Positions 36,222 to 48,437 of a stretch of DNA of 64,000 nt are shown one piece after another; the first letter of the stretch is position 1, and every line of letters starts with the position of its first letter. Source of the stretch: Elymus sibiricus (lineage: Eukaryota; Streptophyta; Magnoliopsida; Poales; Poaceae). The position numbers were made by a program, and so were the translations under genes. Below the pieces are notes generated by a model. The model did no database searches, was not told where the DNA came from, and worked only from the letters and a program-made list of their open reading frames with translations. The stretch spans positions 156,902,642 through 156,966,641 of the forward strand of contig CM077667.1 of NCBI GenBank assembly GCA_039707655.1, in the 5' to 3' direction.

Positions 36222-38312
36222 CTAGCAAGGTGGCCCTCGCAAATGCGAGGGCTAGATCTTTCACGCATTAATAGTGTCGATTTTTTTTATCTCATGCACA
36301 TATTTTTGACAAACTAAATTTTTTGCCTTTGCATTTGTGAGGGCATCATCTATACGTTATTTTACGTATCTCAAGAACAAAATTATGATTTCATAGGTAT
36401 TGAAAATATGGACTTCCAATAAAATCTAGTTTTATAGTCACTCTAAATATTATCATATAAGTAACATATCATCTAAATGAAAAATATTTTGAATCACTTG
36501 ATTTGTGCATGAATGAGTGTTAATAAATTTCAAAAATACAATGCAACATGTTCTACAACTTCTTTTTTTTCGATGTAGATAGTGGTATTTCAATCTAATT
36601 TTACATTGTTTCCACTATTCACCAATTTTCAATCAAGATGCTCTAAGCTCTCTCTTGCATGTATTTGTTGTGTCATACAATAATGCTATGCAATGTCACA
36701 TAGCATAACCATTTTAATCAACCACTGACTTACTACATGTTTTCAATCAATTCCATCACGGCAGAACGACATGCAGCCCTGCAGTTTCCATGCACTTGCA
36801 TGGCGTAGCTATTATGAGGATAAAATTATTAACAAAACTATATTAACATGTAAAAACCATTAGACAAATTTCATTTATCATAAAACAACAATAAGCATGT
36901 CTACTACGAGCTTCATTTTTGGATGGAGTGCATCCATTTTCCCGTTTATGTTGCGCAAACTGCCATCATTGGTCTGAATGAACTCTTCCTATCATAGTTG
37001 TAAGATCCGTGAATGTTACACCACCTACTATTGGATGAAGCAAGTGTGTATTAATTCGATACGTATGGAAAGATACACATCTTCCTATTACAAAATAATA
37101 CGTATACGAAACTACTATACATAGGATAATTGATAACTAATTTCCGCACGACCATGTAATCAAGTGGTTGTTGCCGTTTAATTCACATGCGTGTGCGGCT
37201 CGATTTTCACTGTTGTGCATGAATCATTCGACTGTTGTCGTTCATATAGCACTTCTTCTACATATAATTTTCATCCATATTTTAGTACAATATATAAGAC
37301 ATTTAGGTAAAATTTCAGAGAAAGATACACTACACATACCCACTGGTCAACAATGATTAGAAGTTGAGTGTTTTTTCAAGATAAAAAACAGCGCAATTCG
37401 TATATCTCTATCGTCATCAAATTAAATAATACAATATATCGTACTTCAAAATTTGTTTTACCCTATAAACTAAAATTTTACTGGGTATTTTCAATTTAAA
37501 ATTTAATGTTTGTTCTAAACTATTCCTGTTTGAAATACTCAACGGTCTGTCATGTCAACCCTTAGTACAATAACAATGGTATTCGTTCAATTATATTTCT
37601 TAAGGTAAGTTCATAGATCTTTTTTGCATGCGTGATAATTTCCGCATATTTTCTTTATTGTGTTATATAATTAGGTGATTTCATATATTAAAGTAATGCC
37701 CCGAGCAATGGTGATATTTGGCAGCCATTAGTGGGCGATTTTTTTGTGAATTTGTGTATGATTTATTGTATTTTGGCTGGGTCTTCTTTTTGGACGTGGA
37801 GACTGAAATTTCCTTTTCAGTCAGGCATCACCTTCCTTTTTAATAATGAGGCTTGACCGCTTGAGGACTCCTTATTTGTAGGTTTTTTTTTATTTGAAAG
37901 TGAAAGTGTACATGGGCCTCTCGTCTCTTGTTTTAGAAGGAACTGTGGCGTGTTTATAACTTGTGACGTGGGGGCGTGGGGAATGGTCACCTTTTATGTG
38001 TACGTACTTTTCAAGCTTCTTAGGAATACGAACGTGGGTGATGATGACTCCTTTTTTACGGCAGGCTGACTCTTTTTTAGGGAAGTTCTAATTCTTTGTG
38101 TACAGTTTATAAGTCATGGTGCACCTAGGAGATTAGGCACGTTACATAAATCACTCAGAGAGAAAAAATGTATGTTACATAAATCTAACGGCTGTGCTTT
38201 CTTATTTTACTGAGGTCCACCAGATTAAGGGCCCGATGTTTCTGATTAATGTGGGATTTTCTAGCTAATTCCTCTATTTTTCATCCGTATTTTGCTTTTA
38301 GTAGATAACAGA
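36222..38312 (-). mobile_element. Helitron 2 inserted in A's 5' LTR
   Basis: On the minus strand the 2091-bp unit starts TC (TCTGTTATCTAC) and ends CTAG, between host A and T. An 8-bp hairpin GCCCTCGC-ATTT-GCGAGGGC (36232-36251 on the plus strand) lies just before the 3' end. The uninterrupted LTR at 62,185-62,200 shows the empty site. The interior is AT-rich and has no Rep/helicase and no convincing ORF, so the element is non-autonomous. Confidence 0.85.
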
Positions 38313-38719
38313 TTGCCCAACAGTAATTTGTTTACCCACCGTATGCTTATTTTCATGAGAGATGTTTCTAGGCAAAACTATGCCCCCAGGGTCTATTCAC
38401 TTATATATTTACAAAATTGTCAATACCTTGTTGTTCTTATTTAATTTTTGTTTTATTTTGCAATTTACAATTATCTACACACTTCACTTGCTTGCAAATA
38501 ACGAGAACAAGGGCATTGTCAACCCTCTTGCCCGCGTTGGGTGCAAGTTGTTTGCTCTTTTGTGTGCATCCACTGAAGACAGTTGTGGATTGATATTCCT
38601 ATTGGTTCGATAAACCTTGGTTTCATAACTGAGGGAAATACTTACCCGTATTGTGCATCAATTACCCGTTCCTCTTCACGGAAAACCCAACGCAGATCAC
38701 AAGTATCAGGAAGGATTTC

Positions 38720-38737
38720 TGGTGCCGTTGCCGGGGA
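38720..38737 (+). other. Primer-binding site of element A
   Basis: TGGTGCCGTTGCCGGGGA starts 11 bases after the LTR end at 38708. It is identical to B's PBS. Confidence 0.88.
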
Positions 38738-38901
38738 ATATCATCACCAACTATCAAGTAACTTCACACAAATTATCATTCACTTCTTCTTCTTTTTATT
38801 TGTTGTTATATTTAGTTTGTCTCATAAAAAACAAAAATACGAAAATATTTATCTTTGCTCGTTACTAGTTTGCTTGTTTTGCTTGCTTGAAAGTTGCTAT
38901 C

Positions 38902-39771
38902 ATGTCTGAGTTTGAGAAAGTTATTGTTAAAAGTGCTAGTGAAGCTAGTGCTAGTGACTTGGATGAAGAAAGACAAAAATTTATTGATTCCACTCATGAT
39001 CCTCCTAAAAGTCAAGTCCCCACTAGCAACACTCACACTGTCCTAAATTCCAAAATTTATCATGTGGGCAGTGGGAACATTATTGGAAAGCATGTTATTC
39101 AAGAATTTTTTGAACATTCAATAGCTTCCCCACTTACTAAAGGATTTATACTTGATGAAATAAATTTTTATGTAGATGCTATTACCATGCTTATATTGAA
39201 ATTAGAAATAAAGTTTGTGCATCTCCATCCTATGCTTCAAAAGATATTTTTGGGACTGCCTGGCATACACAATCCTGGGATTAAGAAAATTGCTACCAAT
39301 ATCCTTATGCTTGAATTTGATTATATTGTGCTTGAAGCTAAAGATATTTTTTCCTTCTATGGAATAAAATCTGAACATCCCCCTATAGAAGTGATCCTTC
39401 ATAATAGAGATGCCTTGCATATGTTGGAATCTAATGATTATCAAGGATTTGATGGGAATATGATGAGGAATGTCCTTCCCGAAGAATTAACACAATCCTT
39501 ATTCCTCCACACTTGTGATAAATTTGAATGGATTGATAAGGGAATTAATGAAGGGTTTAGTAAGGATTGGCATTAAAATACTATTAGAGAACCTATTAGT
39601 GACGAAATCCATGTTCTCTATGAGGATCCTTATGATGAAGATGATGTTAGTAATGATCTTATAAATCCTTTTGAACAATTGGGCTCTTCAACTAGATTTG
39701 AGAAGGGAGATATACTAAGTAAGATTTTGGAAGATCTAGTTTTGAAGGACATGAAGGGGTCCAATACTTGA
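38902..39771 (+). pseudogene. Short 5' ORF of element A
   Basis: The frame starts MSEFEKVIVKSASEASASD at 38902; the upstream ATG at 38887 is less likely. It runs 224 codons to a TAA at 39574-39576, then stays open in the same phase to a TGA at 39769. It may therefore be a roughly 290-codon protein with one stop. The first third is acidic and Ser-rich. The rest is Leu/Ile-rich with no zinc knuckle, protease or RT. It occupies the gag position, but I recognise no domain. Confidence 0.55.
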
Positions 39772-42573
39772 AACTATGCATTATGCCTAGCTAGGGGCAC
39801 AAAACAATAGCGCTTGTTGGGAGGCAACCCAATAGTTATCTTTATTTTTGCTTTTTACTTTCTATCTTAGTGTGATAACATGATTATTTCTTCTGTAATG
39901 ATTGTGTTTTTATGTTTTAATTCGTGTTTGTGCCAAGTAAAGACTTTGGGATGACTCACAAGATGAGTAGAATTGATACGTTGCAAAAATAGAAACTTTA
40001 GCGTCCAGTGCATAATTTCTCAGATTTTACTGGAACATCTTTTTAATCTGAATATTTTACACAGTATTTCTATACAAATTCTTCAGGTTTTCCTAATTTT
40101 TCATAACTTTAAGAGTTAGAAAAGTATAGGTTCTCTAAAGATCATTACAGACTCTTTTGTTTTAGACAAATTCTGTTTTTGCTTGCATAGTTTGCTTGTT
40201 TTGATGATGCTATGGATTGTATCAGGGGGTATAAGCCATGGAGAAGTTAGAATACAGTACCTATTATGCAATAATGAAATATGAACCAATTTATAACAGT
40301 ACCTAAAGTATTTGATATGTTGCTTATACTAACGGATCTCATGAGGTTTTGTTGAGATTTGTGAGATTGAAATTTTCATGTTTTTGGTGCTATCACGATG
40401 CACCTTAGAGTAAGGAGCGGCAAGAGCCTATGCTTGGGGATGCCCAAGGCACCCCAAGGTAATATTCTAGGAAGACTCAAGCATCTAAGCTTGGGGATGC
40501 CCCGGAAGGCATCCCCTCTTTCGTCTCAATCCATCGGTATGACACTTGGAGCTATATTATTATTCGTCACATGATATGAGTTTTGCTTGGAGCGTCATTT
40601 GCTTTTGTTTTCTTTTAATTTTAGTTTGCCACAATCATCATTTTCTGGACACACCTATTTGAGAGAGACACACCTTCATCATAATTTGTTAGAATACTCT
40701 ATGTGCTTCACTTATATCATTTGAGCTTAGTAGTTGCTCTAGTACTTCACTTATATCTTTTCGAGCACGGTGGCATATAGATTTTATAGAAATAATTCCA
40801 CTCTCATTCTTCACTTATATTTGTTTGAGAGTTAATAAATAGTGACGGTAATTTGCATGGGTTATAAGACTAGTCCAAAAATAATAGGTATTCAATGAGT
40901 GATAATCAAAACCATCATGTGGCACATAAAAGAGAAATTGTGAGTTAATGATATTGATGTGGTAATATGGAAAGGTGTGAGTGCATCATTGTTGATTCGT
41001 AGAAGTGTCGGTATTAAGAGGTGTTAACTTCTTGTTTGTCTAAAAATTAAAAAGGCATGGTGAGGATGTGTCAGCATTTCTATTCCTCGTTAAAATCCTA
41101 GTGTTGTTTGGGGTGGGAGGCGCGCGATGGTTAACTCCTTCCAACCTCCTCCCTAAGGGCATGGGAGTAGTACCTTGATTTTTGATAAAACTAATAAAAC
41201 TTTGCAATAAGTATATGATTTCTTTATGACTAATGTGAAACCATGGACATACGCAATCTCACCTCCTCATATTTTGCTAGCCTCTTCGGTACCGTGCCTT
41301 GCCCATTCTCACCTCGAGGATCATTGCAACCTTCGCCGGTGCATCCAAACCCCGTGACATGATATGCTCTGTCACACATAAGCCTCAGTATATCTTCCTC
41401 AAAACAGCCACCATATCTACCTATTATGGCATTTCCATTGCCATTTCGAGATATATTGCCATGCAAATTCCTCACATCATATGACTAGTTCGTTCATCAT
41501 CATATTGCTTTGCATGATCATATAGAGCCGACATAGTATTTGTGGCAAAGCCACCATTCATCATATTTTCTACATGTCACGCTAGATCATTGCACATCCT
41601 GGTACACTGCCAGAGGCATTCATATTGAGTCATATTGTTCCATAGTTCTTCATATCGAGTTTTCATATTGAGTTGTAAGTAAATAAAAGTGTGATGATCG
41701 TCATTATTAGAGCATTGTCCGAGTGAGGAAATAAAAAATGGGGGAGGCCAAATGAGCTCACGATTCAAAAAATGAAGAAAATTGAAAAAAAGAGAGAAAA
41801 AGAGAGAAGGGACTTTGCTACTATCCTTTACCACACTTGTGCCTCAAAGTGGCACCTTGTTTTTCATATAGAGAGTCTCTTGTTACGACCTTTTCATATG
41901 CTAGTGGGAATCACTTTTTCATTATTATAAACTTGGATTGTATATTCCGATCATGGGCTTCCTCAAATGCCCAAGGTCTTCATGAGCAAGCAAGTTGGAT
42001 GCACACCCCACTTAGCTTCAGTTGAGCTTTCATACACTTATAGCTGTAGTGCATAATTTGCATGGCAATCCCTACTCCTTGCATTGACATCTATCGGTGG
42101 GCATATCCATAACCCGTCGGTACGCCTAGTTGATGTGAGATTATCTTCTCCACTTTTTACCCCTTTGATATCTACCACCATATTCTATTCCACTCGTATG
42201 CTATGTCCATGGTTCACGCTCATGTATTGCGTGAAGAATAAAAAGTTGATGCATATTGAAAAGGTATGATACAGTTGCATGACTTGGACACCGTGGTGCT
42301 TAACATTTGTATTAATGTGGTGAAGATGGAGCCATGCCTTGCTAATATAATAAGATGAACAGGGGTAAACATTCTTTGAGGATCGTATACTTTGAAAGAT
42401 TGATGATTTTGTTGCTTATGCTTATAAGTATTGCTATATTAATGTTTGTTAATTCATCATTTCTCAATGAACGTACATGAAAAAGATTACATATTGGGTA
42501 GCATGTCACATCAAAAATTCTGTTTTATCATTTACCTACTCGAGGACGAGCAGGAATTAAGCTTGGGGATGCT
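39772..42573 (+). other. 3' non-coding internal region and PPT of element A
   Basis: It starts with the conserved hairpin block at 39817-39832. Two adjacent hairpins follow at 40433-40458 and 40493-40516. Then comes the long non-coding region shared with B and E. The PPT AAGCTTGGGGATGCT ends at 42573, against the 3' LTR. ORFs here are short and not shared with the sister copies. Confidence 0.8.
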
Positions 42574-42585
42574 TGATACGTCTCC

Positions 42586-43153
42586 TGTTGGGGAACGTTG
42601 CATGGGTAACAAAATTTTTCCTACGCACATGCAAGATCCATCCATGGTGATGAGCATCTACGAGAGGGAGAGTGGATCTACATACCCTTGTAGATCGCTA
42701 AGCGGGAAGCGTTAAGAAACGCGGTTGATGTAGTCGAACGTCTTCGCGATCCAAATCGCTAGCCGTCCCGCGATCCAATCACGATCTAGCGCCGAACGGA
42801 CGGCACCTCCGCGTTCCGCACACGTACAGCTCGATGACGATCTCCGCCGTCTTGATCCAGCAAGAGGGGGCAGAGAGGTAGATGAGTTCTCCGGCAGCGC
42901 GACGGCACGGCGGCGGTGGTGGTGGAACTATTTCAGCAGGGCTTCTCATGTCTATGGCTAGGAAACCTTGACCATCTTTGATCAACGAGCTAGTCTACTA
43001 GTGGCATACTAGGGACACAGTGTTGTCTATGTATCCACACATGCAATTGAGTTTCCAATCAATACAATTATAGCATGGATAATAAACGATTATCATGAAC
43101 AAGGAAATATAATAATATCACTTTATTATTGCCTCTAGGGCATATTTCCAACA
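42586..43153 (-). repeat. 3' LTR of the Copia element, internally deleted
   Basis: It is 568 bp long against 1781 bp for its partner. A single deletion joins 42945 to 42946, removing the equivalent of 48798-50009 (1212 bp) across a two-base TC microhomology. The PPT, AAGTGGGAGAC on the minus strand, lies at 43154-43164. Confidence 0.93.
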
Positions 43154-43203
43154 GTCTCCCACTTGCACTAGAGTCAATAATTTAGCTCGCATAACTATGT
43201 GAT

Positions 43204-46200
43204 TTACATTGTAATGAATCTAACACCCATACAGTTCTGGTGTTGATCATGTTTAGCCTTTGGAAGAGGTTTAGTCATCGGGTCTGTGACATTCAGATCC
43301 GTGTGTACTTTGCAAATATTTATGTCCTCCTCCTTGATGTAATCACGGATGTAATTGAAACGTCGCTTTATGTGTCTGGTCCTCTTGTGAAACCTTGGTT
43401 CCTTGGCTAGAGCAATGGCACCAGTGTTGTCATAGGACAGAGTCATTGGGTTTAGTGCACTAGGCACTACTCCAAGATCTGTCATGAACTCCTTCATCCA
43501 GACACCTTCCTTCGCCGCCTCCGAGGCAGCGATGTACTCTGCTTCGCATGTAGAATCAGCTACCACGCTCTGCTTGGAACTGCACCAGCTTACCGCACCC
43601 CCATTGAGAATAAATACGTATCCACTTTAAGACTTAGAGTCATCCAGACCAGTGTCAAAGCTTGCATCGGCGTAACCCTTTACGACGAGCTCTTGATCAC
43701 CTCCATAAACGAGAAACATGTCCTTAGTCCTTTTCAGGTACTTCAGGATATTCTTGACCGCCGTCCAGTCTTCCATTCCTGGATCACTTTGAAACCTTCC
43801 GGCCATACTTATGGCAAGGCTGACATCAGGTCTTGTGCACAGCATTGCATACATGATAGAGCCTATGGCTGAAGCATAGGGGACGAGACTCATCTTTTCT
43901 CTATCTTCGGCAGTCACTGGTCATTGAGTCTTACTCAACTTCACACCTTGCAATACAGGCAAGAACCCCTTCTTGGACTGATCCATTTTAAACTTCTTCA
44001 AAACTTTGTCAAGGTATGTGCTCTGTGAAAGTCCTATTAAGCGTCCTGATCTATCTCTATAGATCTTGATGCCTAATATGAAAGCAGCTTCTCCTAGGTC
44101 CTTTATTGAAAAATTCTTGTTCAAATATTCCTTCACGCTTTCCAACATTTCTATATTGTTTCCAGTCAGCAATATGTCATCCACATATAATATTAGAAAC
44201 GCTATAGAGCTCCCACTCACTTTGTTGTAAATACAAGCTTCTCCGTAAACTTGTATAAACCCGAACGCTTTGATCACCTCATCAAAACGAAGATTCAAAC
44301 TCCGAGATGCTTGTACCAGTCCATAAATGGATCGCTGGAGCTTGCAAACTTTGTCAGCATTCTCTGGATCGACAAAACCTTTTGGTTGCATCATATACAA
44401 CTCTTCCTTAAGGAAACCGCTAAGGAACGCTGTTTTGACATCCATCTGCCAAATTTCATAATCGAAAAATGCAGCTATTGCTAACATGATTCTGACGGAC
44501 TTAAGCATCGCTACGGGTGAGAAGGTCTCATCGTAGTCAACTCCTTGAACTTGTGAAAAACCCTTTGCCACAAGTCGAGCTTTATAGACGGTGACATTAC
44601 CGTCCGCGTCCGTCTTCCTCTTAAAGATCCATTGGTTCTGAATGGCCTTTCGCCCTTCAGGTAATACTTCCAAAGCCCATACATTGTTTTCATACATGGA
44701 TCCCATCTCAGATTTCATGGCCTCTAACCATTTCTCAGAATCCGGGCCCATCATCGCTTCTCCATAGCTTGTAGGTTCATCGTTGTCCAACAACATGACC
44801 TCTAAGACAGGGTTGCCGTACCACTCATGAGCAGTACGCGTCCTTGTCGACCTACGAGGTTCGATAGCAACTGAAGCTTCATGATCATCATCATTAACTT
44901 CCTCTTCAACCGACGTAGGCTCTACAGAAACATCTTTCTGCGCTGCACTACTCTCTGGTTGAAGTAAATGTTCAACAACCTCATCAAGTTCTATTTTCCT
45001 CCCACTCAATTCTTTCGAGAGAAACTCTTTCTCAAGAAATGTTCCGTTTTTAGTGACAAACACTTTGCCTTTGGATCTGGGATAGAAGGTATACCCAACT
45101 ATCTCTTTTGGGTATCCTATGAAGACGCATTTCTCTGCTTTGGGTTCCAGCTTTTCAGGCTGAAGCTTTTTGACATAAGCATCACATCCCCAAACTTTAA
45201 GAAACGACAACTTTGGCTTCTTGCCAGACCACAGTTCATATGGCGTCATCTCAACGGATTTCGATGGTGCCCTATTTAAAGTGAATGCAGCTGTCTCTAA
45301 TGCATAACCCCAAAATGATAGTGGCAAATCGGCAAGAGACATCATAGAACACACCATATCCAATAAGGTTCGATTACGACGTTCGGACACACCATTACGC
45401 TGTGGTGTTCCAGGCGGTGTTAATTGTGAAACAATTCCACATTGTCTTAAGTGACTGCCAAACTCATAACTCAGATATTCTCCTCCTTGATCAGATCATA
45501 GGAATTTAATCTTCTTGTTACGATGATTCTCAACTTCACTCTGAAATTGCTTGAACTTTTCAAGCATTTCAGACTTGTGTTTCATTAAGTAAATATACCC
45601 ATATCTACTTAAGTCATCAGTTAAGGTGAGAAAGTAACAATAACCACCGCGTGCCTCAATGCTCATCGGACCGCACACATCAGTATGTATGATTTCCAAC
45701 AAGTCACTTGCCCGTTCCATTGTTCCAAAGAACGGGGTTTTAGTCATCTTGCCCATAAGGCATGGTTCACATGTGTCAAGTGATTCAAAATCAAGTGACT
45801 CCAAAAGTCCATCAGCATGGATCTTCTTCATGCATTTTACACCAATATGACCTAAGCGACAGTGCCACAAGAAAGTGGTGCTATCATTATCAATTCTACA
45901 TATTTTGGCATCAATGTTATGAACATGTGTATCATCACTATCGAGATTCAATAAGAATAAACCCCTCACATTGGGTGCATGACCATAAAAGATATTACTC
46001 ATATAAATAGAACAACCATTATTCTCTGATTTAAATGAGTAACCGTCTCGCAGTAAACAAGATCCAGATATAATGTTCATGCTTAACGCAGGCACTAAAT
46101 AACAATTATTTAGGTTCATCACTAATCCCGATGGTAATCGAAGAGCGAGCGTGCGACGGCGATCACATCAACCTTGGAACCATTTCCCACGCGCATCGTC

Positions 46201-46286
46201 ACTTCGTCCTTTGCCAGCCTCCGTCTATTCCGCTGTTCCTGTTTTGAGTTGCAAATGTGGGCAACCAAACCGGTATCAAATACCTA
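43204..46286 (-). pseudogene. Copia pol: protease, integrase, RT and RNase H
   Basis: After the gag stop, the protease core VFDTGLVAHIC follows. A one-base deletion near 46150 shifts frame. From there one phase runs to 43204, with stops at 45496-45498, 43921-43923 and 43627-43629. Integrase has an HHCC zinc region (CRLGHIG through CEPCLMGK) and core motifs IHTDVCGPM, SDQGGEYLS and NGVSERRNRT (D, D, E). RT has QWIFKRKTDADGNV, QMDVKTAFLSGFL and the catalytic YVDDILLTGN. RNase H has ADASFDTGLDD and STCEAEYIAASEA. Gag and pol are fused in intact Copia elements. All catalytic motifs remain readable. Confidence 0.92.
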
Positions 46287-47180
46287 GGCACTACTACGAG
46301 AGCTGGTAAGGTACACATCAATAACATGTATATCATATATACCTTGTTTGGTGTTGGCCGCCTTCTTGTCAGCTAGATACTTGGGACAGTTCCGCTTCCT
46401 GTGACCAGTTCCCTTGCAATGAAAGCACTCAGTTTCTGGCTTGGGTCCAGCTTTGGGTTTCTTCACGGGAGGGGCAACTGTTTTGCCACTCTTCTTGGAG
46501 TTACCCTTCTTACCCTTGCCATTCTTCTTGAAACTAGTGGTTTTATTGACCATCAACACTTGATGCTCCATCTGAATCTCAGACTCAGCGACTTTCAACA
46601 ACGCAAATAGCTCGGTGACTGATTTGTTCATCCCATGCATGTTATAGTTCAACACGAAGCTCTTGTAGCTAGGCGGCAGTGATTGAAGAACTCTGTTAGT
46701 GATCGCATCTGGCGGAAGGGGCATACCCAATTCAGCCAGACGGGTGGAATACCCAGACATTCTGAGTATGTGTTCACTGACAGACCCGTTCTCCTCCATC
46801 TTGCAAGCATAGAACTTATCAGAGGTCTCATACCTCTCGGTCCGGGCATTCTTTTGAAAGATAAACTTCAACTCCTGGAACATATCATATGCTCCATGAT
46901 GTTCAAAACGTCTTTGAAGTCCCGGTTCTAAGCCATACAACATTGCACATTGAACCATTGAGTAATCATCAGAACATGCCTGCCAGGCGTTCGCAACGTC
47001 TGCAGACTCTACTGGAGCGGGTGGTTCACCAAGCGGTGCATCAAGAATATAAGCCTTTCGGGAAGCCGCAAGGATAATCCTTAGATTACGGGCCCAGTCC
47101 ACAAAGTTACTTCCATCGTCTTTCAACTTAGCTTTCTCTAGGAACGCATTAAAATTCAGGGGTGCTACTGCACGAGCCAT
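46284..47180 (-). CDS. Copia gag (5' part of the polyprotein)
   Basis: The 298-codon open frame starts MARAVAPLNF at 47180. An earlier in-frame Met at 47210 lies in leader sequence. Residues 12-120 match the Copia gag type (DDGSNFVDWARNLRIIL, LQRRFEHHGAYDMFQELK, IFQKNARTERY). A Lys-rich stretch precedes the zinc knuckle CFHCKGTGHRKRNC (252-265), which binds element RNA. A TAG at 46284-46286 ends the frame where the gag-pol fusion should continue into protease, probably replacing a Trp codon. Confidence 0.88.
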   Translation of the reverse strand: MARAVAPLNFNAFLEKAKLKDDGSNFVDWARNLRIILAASRKAYILDAPLGEPPAPVESADVANAWQACSDDYSMVQCAMLYGLEPGLQRRFEHHGAYDMFQELKFIFQKNARTERYETSDKFYACKMEENGSVSEHILRMSGYSTRLAELGMPLPPDAITNRVLQSLPPSYKSFVLNYNMHGMNKSVTELFALLKVAESEIQMEHQVLMVNKTTSFKKNGKGKKGNSKKSGKTVAPPVKKPKAGPKPETECFHCKGTGHRKRNCPKYLADKKAANTKQGIYDIHVIDVYLTSSRSSA

Positions 47181-48437
47181 TGATCTAAAACATAAATTTT
47201 GCAAAAACAACTTAGACTATTGTTCAAGATAATGAGTTTAGTTAATCATATTAAAAAACTCCCACTGAAATTGACATCCCTCTGGTCATTCGAGTGTCAC
47301 ATGATCCAAATCCACCAACTCAAGTCCGATCATCATGTGAGATGAGGTGGTTTCAATGGTGAACATCTTCATGTTGATCATATCTACTATATGACTCATG
47401 TTCGACCTTTCGGTCTCTTGTGTTCCGAGGCCATGTCTGTACATGCTAGGCTCGTCAAGTTTAAACCGAGTGTTCCGCACGTGCAACACTGGCTTGCACC
47501 CATTGTATGTGAACGTAGAGTCTATCACACCGGATCATCACGTGGTGTCTCGAAACGATGAACTTTCGCAACGGTGCACACTCGGGGAGAACACAATTTT
47601 ATCTTGAAATTTTAGTGAGGGATCACCTTATAATGCTACCGTCGTCCTAAGCAAAATAAGATGCATAAAAGGATTTACATCACATGCAAATCAAAAGTGA
47701 CATGATATGGCCATGAACTTGTGCTTTTGATCTCCATCTCCAAAGCACCGGCATGATCTCCATCGTCACCGGCATGACACCATGATCTCCATCATCTAGA
47801 TCTCCATCAATGTGTCGCCATGAGGTTGTCGCGCCAATTGTTGCTTCTACGACTATTGCTAACTCATAGCGATAAAGTAAAGCAAAATGGCGAAAATAAA
47901 TTAAAGACAACCCTATGGCTCCTGTCGGTTGCCGTACTCATCGACATGCAAGTAGTGATATTCTATACAAAACATGATCATCACATACATCACATATATC
48001 TCATCATGTAATTGGCCATATCACATCACAACATACCCTGCAAAAACAAGTTAGACGTCCTCTAATTGTTGTTGCATGTTTTACGTGGTTGCTACGGGTA
48101 TCTAGCAAGAACTATTCTTACCTATGCATAAACCACAACGGTGATACACAAATTACTATTCAACCTTATCAAGGACCGCCTTTGTCGAATCCGATCCAAC
48201 TAAAGTAGGAGAGACAAACACCCGCCAGCCATCTTTATGCAACGAAGTTACGTGTCAGTTGATGGAACCGGTCTCTCGTAAGCGTACGAGTAAGGTTGGT
48301 CCGGGCCGCTTCATCCCACAATACCGCAAAATCAAGAAAAGACCAAGGGAGGAAGCAATCTGAATATCAAGACCCACAAACTCCTTTGTGTTCTACTCGT
48401 GATCTCATATACACATAGACCTAGCTCATGATGCCAC
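47181..48437 (-). other. 5' leader and PBS of the Copia element
   Basis: About 1.25 kb separates the LTR from gag, a long untranslated leader as known in BARE1-like elements. The PBS (minus strand TGGCATCATGAGC) lies at 48424-48436, next to the LTR. I see no supported ORF. Confidence 0.8.
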
